A stretch of DNA of 64,000 bases, from positions 607,684-671,683 of the forward strand of contig NZ_JANTEZ010000003.1 of the NCBI RefSeq assembly GCF_024978135.1, in the 5' to 3' direction. Shown piece after piece: positions 25,087 to 33,676 of this stretch (positions within the stretch are counted from its first letter, which is position 1; every line of letters begins with the position of its first letter). Under the pieces are notes generated by a model that was given only the letters and a program-made list of their open reading frames with translations, made no database searches and was not told where the DNA came from. A program made the position numbers and the translations under genes. The DNA is from Herbiconiux gentiana. Lineage in GTDB: Bacteria > Actinomycetota > Actinomycetes > Actinomycetales > Microbacteriaceae.

Positions 25087-25233
25087 GGCGATGATCCCTT
25101 CTCTGTTCAACTGTGGGGGGAAGGGCGGACAATAGCTACCTTTTCCGGCTATTTCGGGCGTCTGGTCTCATTATCGGTGGCCCCCTTGTGAGACTGGTCC
25201 AACGGTGGTCATCTAGGTTCCGGGAGGCTCTGA
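25087..25233. promoter_or_regulatory. Divergent intergenic region of the small-protein cluster
   Basis: 147 bp, more AT-rich than its surroundings, between the DUF7882-like gene and the 93-aa gene. It holds an inverted repeat AATAGC (25131-25136) / GCTATT (25148-25153) and a TTGTGA hexamer at 25185 that could be a -35 element for the 93-aa gene, which has CGGGAGG before its ATG. No stronger promoter assignment is possible by eye. Confidence 0.35.
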
Positions 25234-25515
25234 ATGGAACGCATCACGATCACGGTCAGCGACACGCCGCACCCGCTCGCGCAGGGTCAGGAGGTCCAGG
25301 CCATCCAGGACGCGGCCCTGAGAGCCGTGCGCGAGGGCGGTGACATCGTCACGGTCACGCTCTACGGCAACCGCGAGCTGGCGATCCTCGTCTCCCCCGG
25401 CGTGCCGATCACCTTCGAGGTCGCGGACGTGCCCGACGAACGCCGGGACGACGGGGACCTGGACAGCCCGTTCGAACCCTTTTCCACGTTCGACAACGAC
25501 GACTACCCCATCTGA
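25234..25515 (+). CDS. Small conserved protein, paralogue 3, with acidic tail
   Basis: A 93-aa protein. Residues 1-65 align with the other two members: [10 protein letters not shown] start, a helix near 22-33, then the [25 protein letters not shown] strands that match their ILLSPGV/LLIGPGI region. The last 28 residues are a new acidic tail ([15 protein letters not shown] and on), absent from the paralogues. ATG 25234 has GGGAGG upstream. It is divergent from the DUF7882-like gene and followed by a strong terminator, so it is a single-gene unit. Function unknown. Confidence 0.7.
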   Translation: MERITITVSDTPHPLAQGQEVQAIQDAALRAVREGGDIVTVTLYGNRELAILVSPGVPITFEVADVPDERRDDGDLDSPFEPFSTFDNDDYPI

Positions 25516-25543
25516 TATCGTCGGCGCCTGGCGCGGGGGAACG

Positions 25544-25588
25544 GACAAGCCCCCGAACCCGCGCGATCGCGGGACTCGGGGGCTTGTC
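25544..25588. terminator. Bidirectional terminator between the 93-aa gene and tRNA-Ser
   Basis: Perfect 13-bp arms GACAAGCCCCCGA / TCGGGGGCTTGTC enclose an inner CCCGCG-CGAT-CGCGGG stem. It serves the small-protein gene on the plus strand and the tRNA on the minus strand. Confidence 0.8.
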
Positions 25589-25590
25589 GG

Positions 25591-25680
25591 TGGCGGTACC
25601 GGTGGGATTTGAACCCACGGTGGAGTCTCCCCCACACAACTTTTCGAGAGTTGCACCTTCGGCCGCTCGGACACGGTACC
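25591..25680 (-). tRNA. tRNA-Ser (anticodon CGA)
   Basis: On the minus strand the 5' acceptor strand GGTACCG pairs with CGGTACC at the 3' end, then discriminator G and an encoded CCA. Anticodon stem CAACT/AGTTG encloses the loop CTCGAAA, giving anticodon CGA (reads UCG). A long variable arm (GTGGGGGAGACTCCAC) marks a class II Ser tRNA, and the T-loop GTTCAAATC is present. UCG is a common Ser codon in this GC-rich genome. Confidence 0.95.
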
Positions 25681-25871
25681 GGGGACGAGTGTACGCGAGC
25701 GCGCCGCGTCTCGCCAATCGGGCCGTCGACGACCCGTCGCACGAGCATCCGGAAATGATCTCCGACATACTGCCGGATGTTCGCTTCTCGTTCAGATTCG
25801 CGTGCTTGAGTCGGATTGCACGACGGACGGGCCTCACCCCGGAGGCCCGCACCTCACCGAATGGAAGTCCT

Positions 25872-26816
25872 GTGACCGACAGAACGGCCGAGTACCCGAG
25901 GCCGAACCATTTCCTCCTGCACCTGAGCGACACCCATCTGCTGGCAGGTGGGAACAAGCTCTACGGCGTCGTCGACAGCGAGAAGCACCTGCGCGAAATC
26001 TTCGACGAGCTCGAGGCGTCGGGCGGCCGCCCCGAGGCCATCGTCTTCACCGGCGACCTCGCCGACAAGGGCGAGCCGGATGCTTACAGCCGGTTGCGTG
26101 CGATCGTCGAGCCGGCCGCCGCGCGGCTCGGGGCCGAGGTCATCTGGGTGATGGGCAACCACGACGACCGGGCCTCGTTCCGCGAGGGCCTGTTCGGCGA
26201 GGTGCCCACCGACCGCAGTGTCGACCGCGTCTACGACGTGAACGGGCTGCGCGTCATCACGCTCGACTCGACCGTTCCCGGCCACCACTACGGCGAGGTC
26301 TCGAGCGACCAGCTCGACTGGCTGGCCGAGGAGCTCGCGTTCCCGGCACCGCACGGCACCATCCTCGCCATGCACCACCCGCCCGTGCCGAGCGTGCTCG
26401 ACCTCGCGGTGTCGGTCGAGCTGCGCGACCAGCGCGGGCTCGCCGAGGTGCTCGAGGGCTCGGACGTGCGCTCGATCATCGCCGGGCACCTGCACTACTC
26501 CACGAACGCCACCTTCGCGGGCATCCCCGTCTCGGTCGCGTCGGCGACCTGCTACACGCAGGATCTCAACGTCGAGCCAGGCGGAACCAAGGGCCGCGCC
26601 GGTGCCCAGGCCTTCAACCTGGTGCACGTCTACGAGCACACCGTGCTGCACTCGGTGGTGCCGATCGGCAGCTACCCGACGCTCGACCACATCAGCGCCG
26701 AGGAGACGCGTCGCCGGCTCGCCGCCCAGGGCATCGTGATCGCCGACGCGGTCAGCCCGCGGGTCTCTCCCGAACCGCCGATGACGATGCCGATCCTTCT
26801 CCCGACGGGAGTGTGA
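25872..26816 (+). CDS. Calcineurin-like metallophosphoesterase (CpdA-type)
   Basis: A 314-aa class III cyclic-nucleotide phosphodiesterase-like protein. All metallophosphoesterase motifs are present: [12 protein letters not shown] (DxH), [12 protein letters not shown] (GDxxD), [11 protein letters not shown] (GNHD), LAMHHPP and [12 protein letters not shown] (GHxH). Substrate might be cAMP or another phosphodiester; not decidable by sequence. The start is GTG 25872 with GGAAG 6 nt upstream. The 3' end runs 65 nt into the end of the convergent Stealth gene. Confidence 0.9.
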   Translation: MTDRTAEYPRPNHFLLHLSDTHLLAGGNKLYGVVDSEKHLREIFDELEASGGRPEAIVFTGDLADKGEPDAYSRLRAIVEPAAARLGAEVIWVMGNHDDRASFREGLFGEVPTDRSVDRVYDVNGLRVITLDSTVPGHHYGEVSSDQLDWLAEELAFPAPHGTILAMHHPPVPSVLDLAVSVELRDQRGLAEVLEGSDVRSIIAGHLHYSTNATFAGIPVSVASATCYTQDLNVEPGGTKGRAGAQAFNLVHVYEHTVLHSVVPIGSYPTLDHISAEETRRRLAAQGIVIADAVSPRVSPEPPMTMPILLPTGV

Positions 26817-28383
26817 CGGGGGTTCCCGCCGCCTTCTCCCACGGAGCCGGGAACGGGAAGTAGCGCTCGAGGAACGAGATCACGGCGCTGGTGCGCGTCT
26901 CCACGTCGATCTCGGGCTTCGAGCCGTCGTTGAGGCAGAACATGTCCATCGACCGCTTCTTCAGCAGCGCGTCCATCTCCTTCAGCGCCGAGAACAGCGT
27001 GGTCTCGACGTACTTCACCCGGGCATCCGTCTGCACCACCGCACGGCCCGTGAGCAGCGCGTAGTAGTGGTAGAACGAGTTCGTGACCGAGATGTCGGTG
27101 GCCGAGCGGAACGGGCTCGCCGCGGTGCGGGCGAAGGCGTCGGAGAACTCGTCCTCCATCTCGAACAGCACGCTTTTGCGCAGCGGCGCGGCGCAGTGCT
27201 CGAGGTGGCGCGTGGTGATGCGCCCGAAGCGCTGCTGCAGCAGCTCGCGGTTGACGCGGGCGGCGTTCTCGAAGCCGCTGCGGTGCAGGGCGTTGCCCCC
27301 GAGCCCGATGCGGGTGTCGGCCTCGACGAACTTGGTGATGCCGCCCGGCGAGAAGAACAGGTCGGGCGTCACCGGCCGGCCGAAGAACATGTCGTCGTTG
27401 GAGTAGAGGAAGTGCTCGCTGAGCCCCGGGATGTGGTGCAGCTGCGCTTCGACCGCGTGCGAGTTGTGCGTCGGCAGGTTCGACAGGTCTTCGAAGAAGG
27501 CCTCGCTCGGCATGATCGTGACGCGGGGGTCGTCGCCGAGCCAGTCGGGCTTCGGCGAGTCGGTCGCGATGTAGATGTTGCGCACCCAGGGGGCGAACAT
27601 GTAGACGCTGCGCAGGGCGTACTTGAGCTCGTCGATCTGACGGTAGCGGGCCTCGGAGTCGTCGCCCTCGCCCACCACGTAGCTCGCCATGCGGCGGGCG
27701 CGGGCGCGCTGGAACTCGATCGCCGTGCCGTCGACCCAGGAGAAGACCATGTCGATCTCGAAGTCGACGTCGCTCGCGAGCTCGTTGAACATGCCCTCGA
27801 TCGTCGTCCAGGTGCGGCCGTAGATCTCGACCGAGGTCTCGACCATCTCGTCGACGGGGATGGTGCGACGGGTCAGCGAGTTCTCCACCGGCGCCTCGAC
27901 GACGTCGTCCTCGCGCTTCCAGAACTCGAGCTGAACGGCGGATGACGCCCCGTACCGCAGGCGGCCGATGGGCTCGATGCGGGGCCGGTAGAGACGGAGC
28001 ACGCGGGCCTTCGGGTCGCGCGACAGGCGACCGTCGGCGACCAGCAGTGCGGGCGCACCGGGGGCCTTGGAGTAGAACGGCTCGCCGCGCATCCGCTCGA
28101 CCAACGCCGCCTTCGCGCGCTTGCGGTCGCCCCACATCACCGCGAGCACCGGGCGCTCGTCGTTGCCGCGCACGAGGAGGAACGGCACGTGGGCGGCGTC
28201 GAGAGCGTCGGCGACGAAGAACAGGTCGTCGATCATCGACTCCCGCGGCGTCGAGTGGCCGTTGAGGAGGGTCAGCTGACCCTTGCGCAGGACGATGTCG
28301 TCACGGTCGAGCGCGACGGAGTGAGTCGTCGCACGGCGGAGCACGGATTCGAGATGGGGGGCTCCGGATACGTCATCGGTCAC
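26752..28383 (-). CDS. Stealth-family sugar phosphotransferase
   Basis: A 543-aa protein of the Stealth family, which transfers sugar-1-phosphates to build cell-surface phosphoglycans. The four conserved regions are in order: CR1 [12 protein letters not shown]2 around [21 protein letters not shown] and [16 protein letters not shown]3 [24 protein letters not shown]4 FCLNDG. It has no signal peptide or membrane helix. An N-terminal ~150 residues precede CR1. No other glycan genes are nearby, so the polymer is unknown. Tail-to-tail overlap of 65 nt with the phosphoesterase gene. Confidence 0.92.
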   Translation of the reverse strand: MTDDVSGAPHLESVLRRATTHSVALDRDDIVLRKGQLTLLNGHSTPRESMIDDLFFVADALDAAHVPFLLVRGNDERPVLAVMWGDRKRAKAALVERMRGEPFYSKAPGAPALLVADGRLSRDPKARVLRLYRPRIEPIGRLRYGASSAVQLEFWKREDDVVEAPVENSLTRRTIPVDEMVETSVEIYGRTWTTIEGMFNELASDVDFEIDMVFSWVDGTAIEFQRARARRMASYVVGEGDDSEARYRQIDELKYALRSVYMFAPWVRNIYIATDSPKPDWLGDDPRVTIMPSEAFFEDLSNLPTHNSHAVEAQLHHIPGLSEHFLYSNDDMFFGRPVTPDLFFSPGGITKFVEADTRIGLGGNALHRSGFENAARVNRELLQQRFGRITTRHLEHCAAPLRKSVLFEMEDEFSDAFARTAASPFRSATDISVTNSFYHYYALLTGRAVVQTDARVKYVETTLFSALKEMDALLKKRSMDMFCLNDGSKPEIDVETRTSAVISFLERYFPFPAPWEKAAGTPVTLPSGEGSASSSAVRERPAG

Positions 28384-28482
28384 AGTCGCCTCCTAGGTCG
28401 AGAGAGTGGTGCTGGTCGTGTGGTGGGTTCTCCTGCCTGCATCGCCAGTCACTCCAGTTTACGCCCGGATGCCGATCCGGCC

Positions 28483-28501
28483 GCGTGTTAGCCTTACCTA
28501 A
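28483..28501 (+). promoter_or_regulatory. DtxR/IdeR-like iron box
   Basis: The 19-mer ending GTTAGCCTTACCTAA matches 15 of 19 positions of the actinobacterial iron-box consensus TWAGGTWAGSCTWACCTWA by my alignment. The right half-site is perfect; the left is degraded. It lies 51 nt before the ATG of the oxygenase-like gene, in the 168-bp divergent gap with the Stealth gene, and could repress either gene when iron is replete. Binding is inferred. Confidence 0.55.
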
Positions 28502-28551
28502 GTCGGCTGGTGACTGCGCACCCGCTCCCGATTGAAAGGGCCCATTGTCCG

Positions 28552-29322
28552 ATGAGCTACATCCGATCCGCGGCTCTCGAGGAGACCGGCTACGTCGTCC
28601 TCGACACGTACGACCAGGCGAAGGACCCGAAGGAGTGGCTCGACCTCGAGTACGTGGCCTGGAAGTCGTCGGGCGACACGCGCTTCGCCCCGCTCGCCAG
28701 CGCGGCGGGCGAGATGGAGTGCAACGGATTCTGGAACCACACCCCGCCGCGCACCGACAAAGACGGCGTGTGGGTGGCCGCCAACGTCGCCAAGGCGCCG
28801 ATCCTGAAGGCGCGCGCCGAGGAGCCCGGGGCGAACATCGGGCGCTGCCGCGTGATCGAGCTGCAGCCCAACAGCTACGCCACGGCCCTCTACAACCTGC
28901 ACCAGGACGACAACAACCGGCTGAACCCCGACGGCACCGGCTGGATCGTGCGCGGGTTCTTCAACCTCTCCGACGACAAGGACTCGTTCCTCATCCTGCG
29001 GGAGGACCGCTTCGATCCCGAGACCGAGGTGCGCATCCCGCTGCCGGCCGGGGCGCAGCTGATCGTCGACACGCAGCGGTTCTGGCACGCGGTCTGGCAG
29101 AAGGGGCCGGAGCCCCGCTACTGCCTCATCACCTCCTACGAGTCGGGGCCCGAGCTCGACGCGTACATCGCCGCCCATCACGGGTCGCCGCATTCTGCGA
29201 CGGTGCCGCTCGATGCGGCCTTCGTGAGCGAGGCGCAGGCGGATGTTCGGCGGAGGCTCGCGGAGCGAGCCGCCACGCTGGCGGCGCAGGGGCGCGGGGC
29301 CTGGGTCGACGACGAGGACTAG
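28552..29322 (+). CDS. Putative Fe(II)/2-oxoglutarate-dependent hydroxylase-like protein
   Basis: A 256-aa protein I do not recognise by name. The sequence has the layout of a 2OG-Fe(II) oxygenase: His117 and Asp119 in NLHQDDNNR (HxD), His179 in RFWHAVW and Arg189 ten residues later, with a jelly-roll-like hydrophobic pattern between. This resembles aspartyl/asparaginyl hydroxylases, but no close family is claimed. The C-terminal 45 residues are helical. ATG 28552 has GAAAGGG 11 nt upstream. An iron-box-like sequence upstream fits an iron-linked enzyme. Next gene: radA, 55 nt on. Confidence 0.6.
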   Translation: MSYIRSAALEETGYVVLDTYDQAKDPKEWLDLEYVAWKSSGDTRFAPLASAAGEMECNGFWNHTPPRTDKDGVWVAANVAKAPILKARAEEPGANIGRCRVIELQPNSYATALYNLHQDDNNRLNPDGTGWIVRGFFNLSDDKDSFLILREDRFDPETEVRIPLPAGAQLIVDTQRFWHAVWQKGPEPRYCLITSYESGPELDAYIAAHHGSPHSATVPLDAAFVSEAQADVRRRLAERAATLAAQGRGAWVDDED

Positions 29323-29324
29323 CC

Positions 29325-29345
29325 GCGGCGGCGGCGGCGGCGGCG
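29325..29345 (+). repeat. GCG trinucleotide microsatellite
   Basis: Seven GCG units directly after the stop of the oxygenase-like gene and just before radA. Slippage here could alter the radA leader length. Confidence 0.7.
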
Positions 29346-29377
29346 CCGGTGTCGGTGGCCGCCTCTAGGGTGTGACC

Positions 29378-30706
29378 ATGGCCACCAAGTCCGCGAGCGC
29401 ATACCGCTGCACCGAGTGCGGCTGGCAGACCGCGAAGTGGGTCGGTCGCTGCGGCGAGTGCCAGTCGTGGGGCACCGTGGTCTCGGCCGCCGAGAACGAG
29501 GGCATCGGCCGGGCCGTTCGCGCCACCGTGCTCGACGCGGCTCGCATCGCCCGGCCCATCACCGAGATCTCCTCCGACATCGCGGTGCACTGGGCCACCG
29601 GCATCGGCGAGTTCGACCGGGTGCTCGGCGGGGGGCTCGTGCCCGGCGCCGCCATCCTGCTCTCGGGCGAGCCCGGGGTCGGCAAGTCGACGCTGCTGCT
29701 CGAGGTCGCCGCCAAGGCTGCTGAGGAGCACCTCCGGGTGCTCTACGTCTCGGCCGAGGAGTCGGTCTCGCAGGTCAAGCTGCGGGCCGAGCGCACCCGC
29801 TCCCTCTCCCCCACGCTCATGCTCGCGGCCGAGACCGATCTCGCCACCGTGCTCGGCCAGATCGACGCGGTGCAGCCCCACCTCGTCGTCGTCGACTCGG
29901 TGCAGACCGTGTCGAGCTCGTCGCTCGACAGTGCGGCCGGCAGCCCCACCCAGGTGCGGGAGGTGGCGTCGTCGCTGATCCGGGTGGCGAAGGAGCGCTC
30001 GATCCCGCTGCTCCTGGTGGGCCACGTCACGAAAGACGGCTCGATCGCGGGGCCGCGCGTGCTCGAGCACCTGGTCGACGTTGTCTGCCAGTTCGAGGGC
30101 GACCGGCAGACGGCGCTGCGCTTCGTGCGCGCGCTGAAGAACCGCTTCGGGCCCACCGACGAGGTGGGCTGCTTCGAGATGAGCGCCGACGGCATCGCCG
30201 AGGTGCCCGACCCGAGCGGGCTCTTCCTGTCGCGCGGGTCGGAGACCGTGTCGGGCACCTGCGTCACCGTCGCGCTCGAGGGCCGGCGGGCGCTGCCGGT
30301 CGAGGTGCAGGCGCTCGTCGTGAAGACGCCGTCGCCCAACCCACGCCGGGTCACGAACGGCGTCGACTCCTCGCGGGTGGCGATGATCCTGGCGGTGCTC
30401 GAGCGGCGCGCCAAGATCTCGCTCAGCGACAAAGACGTCTACGTCTCGACCGTCGGCGGCGTGAAGCTCACCGAGCCGGGTGCCGACCTCGCGATCGCGC
30501 TGGCGCTCGCCTCGGCGGCCGGCGACCGGCCGCTCGCCCATGACCTGGCCGCCTTCGGCGAGATCTCGCTCGCGGGCGAGGTGCGCCCGGTCGCCTCGAG
30601 CCGCACCCGCGCGGCGGAGGCCAAGCGCCTCGGCTTCACCACGATCATCGACGACGACTCCCGTCAGCTCCTCCGCGCGCTCACCCAGGCCTTCGCGGGC
30701 CGCTGA
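29378..30706 (+). CDS. radA: DNA repair protein RadA/Sms
   Basis: A 442-aa RecA-like branch-migration ATPase for recombinational repair. N-terminal zinc finger (CTECGWQTAKWVGRCGEC), Walker A GEPGVGKST, Walker B in LVVVDSVQTV, the RadA-specific KNRFG motif in RALKNRFGPTDEVG, and a C-terminal Lon-protease-like domain from about residue 300 (SDKDVYVSTVGGVKLTEPGADLA). ATG 29378 has AGGG 7 nt upstream; a GTG six bases earlier is possible. Length is normal. Confidence 0.97.
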   Translation: MATKSASAYRCTECGWQTAKWVGRCGECQSWGTVVSAAENEGIGRAVRATVLDAARIARPITEISSDIAVHWATGIGEFDRVLGGGLVPGAAILLSGEPGVGKSTLLLEVAAKAAEEHLRVLYVSAEESVSQVKLRAERTRSLSPTLMLAAETDLATVLGQIDAVQPHLVVVDSVQTVSSSSLDSAAGSPTQVREVASSLIRVAKERSIPLLLVGHVTKDGSIAGPRVLEHLVDVVCQFEGDRQTALRFVRALKNRFGPTDEVGCFEMSADGIAEVPDPSGLFLSRGSETVSGTCVTVALEGRRALPVEVQALVVKTPSPNPRRVTNGVDSSRVAMILAVLERRAKISLSDKDVYVSTVGGVKLTEPGADLAIALALASAAGDRPLAHDLAAFGEISLAGEVRPVASSRTRAAEAKRLGFTTIIDDDSRQLLRALTQAFAGR

Positions 30707-30733
30707 CCCGGGCCGGGGTACCGCCCTCGCGCC

Positions 30734-32269
30734 TCACACGTGCGGCACGAAGTCCTGCCACGCGATCCGCCGAGCCGCCCGCGGATCCGCCTCGACCCGA
30801 TCGACGGCGTCGATGATCAGCGTCAGCCGCTCCGTCTCGTCGTAGGCCGGCCACGCGGCGGCATCGACCGAACCGTCGTGGGCGAAGCGCAACCAGTGGC
30901 CGCGCATCCGCTTGCCCGTGCGGAGGAACGCGCGGCGCCCGCCCAGCACCGTCATCGTGCGCCCGAACCACCCGCCCAGACGGTCGAACACGGCGAACAG
31001 CTCGAGCCCGTGCGTGGCGTCGAAGCCGGCCAGGCGCACCAGCCGCGGCGCGATGTCGAAGCGGTAGAAGTGCACCGGGGCGTAGCGCGAGTGCCGCTCG
31101 GCCACCTTCACGGTGGGGTACCAGAACGCGTAGTCGCCGCCGAAGTCGGCCGCGGGGCGCTTCGCCGGCAGCCCCGGGTACTCGGCCTTGATCGCCTTGC
31201 GCGCGCTCTTCTTCGTGCGCTTGAAGATGGCCCGGATGCGCTTCGGCGTCGTCGCGAGGATGTCGAGCCGCCCGGTGAACAGCGACCCCTCGCGGTCGTT
31301 CGTGCCGATGATCAGCGGCACCCGCGCCGCCCGCCCCTCCTTGAACGCGTCGAGCGGCCGATCGGGCAGCACGTCGCCGTCGATCACCGGCGAGAGGGCG
31401 ATGGTGCCCGGATGCGCATCCGGGGTGCGCAGCGTCAGGGTCACGGCCGCGGCCGCCAGCTCGTCGGCCGTCGCGTCGACGAGCACCTGTCCGGCGAGGT
31501 CGTCGGAGGCGGACTCGACCCCGTCGGTGTCGACCGACTCCAGCAGCAGCTCGACGAACTCCTCGGCCCAGACGGCCGTGGTCTCGGGCAGGTAGACGGC
31601 GTTCGGCGGCGGGCTCTGTGCGATGGCGCGGGCGAAGAGGCCGTGCGCGGCGGGGGTCGCCATCAGCGTCGTGACCGCGTTGCCGCCGGCCGACTCGCCG
31701 AACAGCGTGACGTTGTCGGGGTCGCCCCCGAAACCGCGGATGTTCGCCCGGACCCACTCGAGCGCCGCGACCTGGTCGCGCAGCCCGAGGTTCGCCTCGA
31801 TCGGCCGTTCGGGCGTCGAGTAGCGGCGCAGGTCGAGGTAGCCGAGGGCGCCCAGCCGGTAGTTGAAGCTGACGTAGACGACGCCGCCCTCACGCACCAG
31901 CGTCTCACCGTCGCGCGGATGCTCGGCCGACGACCCGACGCTGTACGCGCCCCCGTGCACGAACACCATCACGGGAAGCCCGTCGCGGTCGTCGGCCGGG
32001 CGCAGCACGTTGATGCTCAGGCAGTCCTCGGCCATCGGCGTCGAGCGCGAGGTGCCCACGAAGGCCCCGTCGCGCGACTGCATGGCGACCGGGCCGAACG
32101 ACCGGGCGTCGCGGATGCCCGCCCACGGCCGCACGGGCTGCGGCGCCCGGAAGCGCCACTCGCCCTCGGGCGCCGCGGCGAACGGCATGCCGCGCCACCA
32201 GCGCAGTCCCCTCCGCTCCGCACCGCGCACCCGCCCGCCGGAGACGTCGACCTCGAGCGCTGCATCCAC
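30734..32269 (-). CDS. Type-B carboxylesterase
   Basis: A 511-aa alpha/beta hydrolase of the carboxylesterase/para-nitrobenzyl esterase family. The nucleophile is in TLFGESAGGNAV. Other family signatures: EDCLSINVLRP near residue 80, VFVHGGAYSVGSS (oxyanion hole), FNYRLGALGYL, and NLGLRDQVAALEWVRANI. The catalytic His is expected in DATHGLELFAVF. No signal peptide, so cytoplasmic. GTG 32269 is my best start; upstream sequence has no clear Shine-Dalgarno site, so the exact N-terminus is uncertain. It is convergent with radA. Confidence 0.9.
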   Translation of the reverse strand: MDAALEVDVSGGRVRGAERRGLRWWRGMPFAAAPEGEWRFRAPQPVRPWAGIRDARSFGPVAMQSRDGAFVGTSRSTPMAEDCLSINVLRPADDRDGLPVMVFVHGGAYSVGSSAEHPRDGETLVREGGVVYVSFNYRLGALGYLDLRRYSTPERPIEANLGLRDQVAALEWVRANIRGFGGDPDNVTLFGESAGGNAVTTLMATPAAHGLFARAIAQSPPPNAVYLPETTAVWAEEFVELLLESVDTDGVESASDDLAGQVLVDATADELAAAAVTLTLRTPDAHPGTIALSPVIDGDVLPDRPLDAFKEGRAARVPLIIGTNDREGSLFTGRLDILATTPKRIRAIFKRTKKSARKAIKAEYPGLPAKRPAADFGGDYAFWYPTVKVAERHSRYAPVHFYRFDIAPRLVRLAGFDATHGLELFAVFDRLGGWFGRTMTVLGGRRAFLRTGKRMRGHWLRFAHDGSVDAAAWPAYDETERLTLIIDAVDRVEADPRAARRIAWQDFVPHV

Positions 32270-32695
32270 CTCGGCATCGTAGCCGGACGGAGTGAACGGG
32301 CTGCTCCGCCGGGCATCCGCCGCGCATCCGCCGGATGGACCCGGAACGTCATCTGAACGACTTCTGTGATGACCGGAGCGTCGTGATCTCCGGTCCCTGG
32401 GAGCGGGCGGTACGGTGAGCCCAGGTGGCGGGACGCGGTTTGGGGACGGTCCCGCCACCGTGTTTCCGGCCGCGGACGCCCGACCCGGTGGTCGGAGCTC
32501 GGCAGCACGACGGTTGTCGTGGAGGTCTCCGCACCGATAGTGTCGGCGGGTCCGACCCGACTTCGTCTGCGTCGTGATGACCGAGGCCCGCCGAGGGAGC
32601 ACCCACTCCCGAGGGCCGCCGGTGCAGACTCCCCGTCGGCCGAGCCCCAAACGACGCCGGCGGGGAGTCCTCCCGCCGCCGTCGAAAGGAACGCG
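32270..32695 (+). promoter_or_regulatory. Long structured non-coding stretch before a small membrane-protein gene
   Basis: 426 bp without a convincing gene. Hairpins: GGTGGCGGGAC (32424-32434) with GTCCCGCCACC (32449-32459) and a T-containing tail; GACTCCCCG (32627-32635) with CGGGGAGTC (32661-32669); and an overlapping, mutually exclusive GCGGG/CCCGC hairpin around 32660-32676 just before the GAAAGGA ribosome-binding site. This is the arrangement of a leader or attenuator RNA. I could match it to no known riboswitch by its conserved bases. Confidence 0.4.
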
Positions 32696-32923
32696 ATGGA
32701 TCCGCTGTCGAGCCTCGTGCTGACGATCGTCGTCATCGTCGTGGGCTTCCTCGTCCTGGCGAGCGTCATCCGCTCTTCAGTGCGCAAAGGCATCGAGGAC
32801 GTTCTGTACAAGCAGAATCCCGACAAGACGTGGGCGGCGCATCCGTGGCTGCTGTCCGCCGTGCAGCAGGCTGTGGCAGAGACGAGGGCGCACGACCCGA
32901 AGGGCCCCGACGCGTCCGCCTGA
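32696..32923 (+). CDS. Small single-pass membrane protein, 75 aa
   Basis: One N-terminal membrane helix (about residues 6-26, LVLTIVVIVVGFLVLASVI) followed by a soluble segment RSSVRKGIEDVLYKQNPDKT and an Ala/Asp-rich tail. ATG 32696 has a near-ideal GAAAGGA 5 nt upstream. The preceding 330 nt are highly structured. Function unknown; it resembles small hypothetical proteins of related actinobacteria, but I cannot name a family. Confidence 0.7.
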   Translation: MDPLSSLVLTIVVIVVGFLVLASVIRSSVRKGIEDVLYKQNPDKTWAAHPWLLSAVQQAVAETRAHDPKGPDASA

Positions 32924-32966
32924 GCCCGTATCCGCTGGAGGGCGTCAGAACCGGCGGCGGGACCCG

Positions 32967-33647
32967 CTAGTTCAGGATGAACTGCTTCGAGTCGGCCGAC
33001 GGGATGCCCGCGACCGAGACGTCGAGGTGGTACGAGGCGCCGGCGGCCGGGACGATGGGGCGGTCGGTCGCCGAGCAGGTGTCGGTCGAGGAGCGGGTGC
33101 GGTCCCAGGTGAACGGGGTCGACGAGACCGCGACGCCGGGCTGCAGCACGGCGGTGGTGTCGGAGGGGTCGGTCTGGCAGTCGGTCGAGACCCAGTAGGT
33201 CTCGCTCCCGCTCGTGATCGTGTAGATCTGCTGCGAGGTGCCCGCGTTGATCGAGCAGGGCTCCGCGCCGGTGTTCGTGATGGTGAACGAGAGCTGAGGC
33301 TTGGCCGAGGCGTCGTAGGTGTCGGCGTCGGTGACCGGGCTCACCTGGATGTTGCCGCCCGCGCAGGCCACGACCTCGCCCGTCGCGGCTGCGCCGGCGT
33401 CGGCACCGGTGTCGACCGAACCGGGGGTGGCGGCCGCATCCGGAGCCTGACCGGACGCCGCATCGGTGGCGGCCGGCGAGGCGGTGGGTGCCGCGGCGCC
33501 CCCGGTCTCGGCCGCGCCGGAGCCCGGGCGCACGACGATCAGCACCACGACCGCGATGATCGCGGCGAGGATCAGCAGCACGAGGAGCCTCCGCCGCCAG
33601 TAGACCTTCTTCGGCTGCGGACCCACGGGATGCCTGAGTGTCGACAT
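32967..33647 (-). CDS. Membrane-anchored extracytoplasmic protein (DUF4232-like)
   Basis: A 226-aa protein. A short basic N-terminus (KKVYWRRRL) precedes one membrane helix, then an Ala/Thr/Pro/Gly-rich linker (about residues 45-90) and a C-terminal beta-sandwich. That domain has four cysteines in pairs (VACAGG, EPCSINAG, STDCQTD, DTCSATD), like the disulfide-bonded DUF4232-type domains of exported actinobacterial proteins. The type II topology puts the domain outside. Function unknown. Confidence 0.75.
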   Translation of the reverse strand: MSTLRHPVGPQPKKVYWRRRLLVLLILAAIIAVVVLIVVRPGSGAAETGGAAAPTASPAATDAASGQAPDAAATPGSVDTGADAGAAATGEVVACAGGNIQVSPVTDADTYDASAKPQLSFTITNTGAEPCSINAGTSQQIYTITSGSETYWVSTDCQTDPSDTTAVLQPGVAVSSTPFTWDRTRSSTDTCSATDRPIVPAAGASYHLDVSVAGIPSADSKQFILN

Positions 33648-33676
33648 GCCCTCAATCTAACGAGCGAAGGGCCCGA

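Noticed and set aside
32270..32695. RNase P RNA, SRP RNA or tmRNA in the non-coding stretch
   Set aside because: The conserved bases expected of those RNAs (for example the GGUCAGGUCCGGAAGG core of SRP RNA) are absent.
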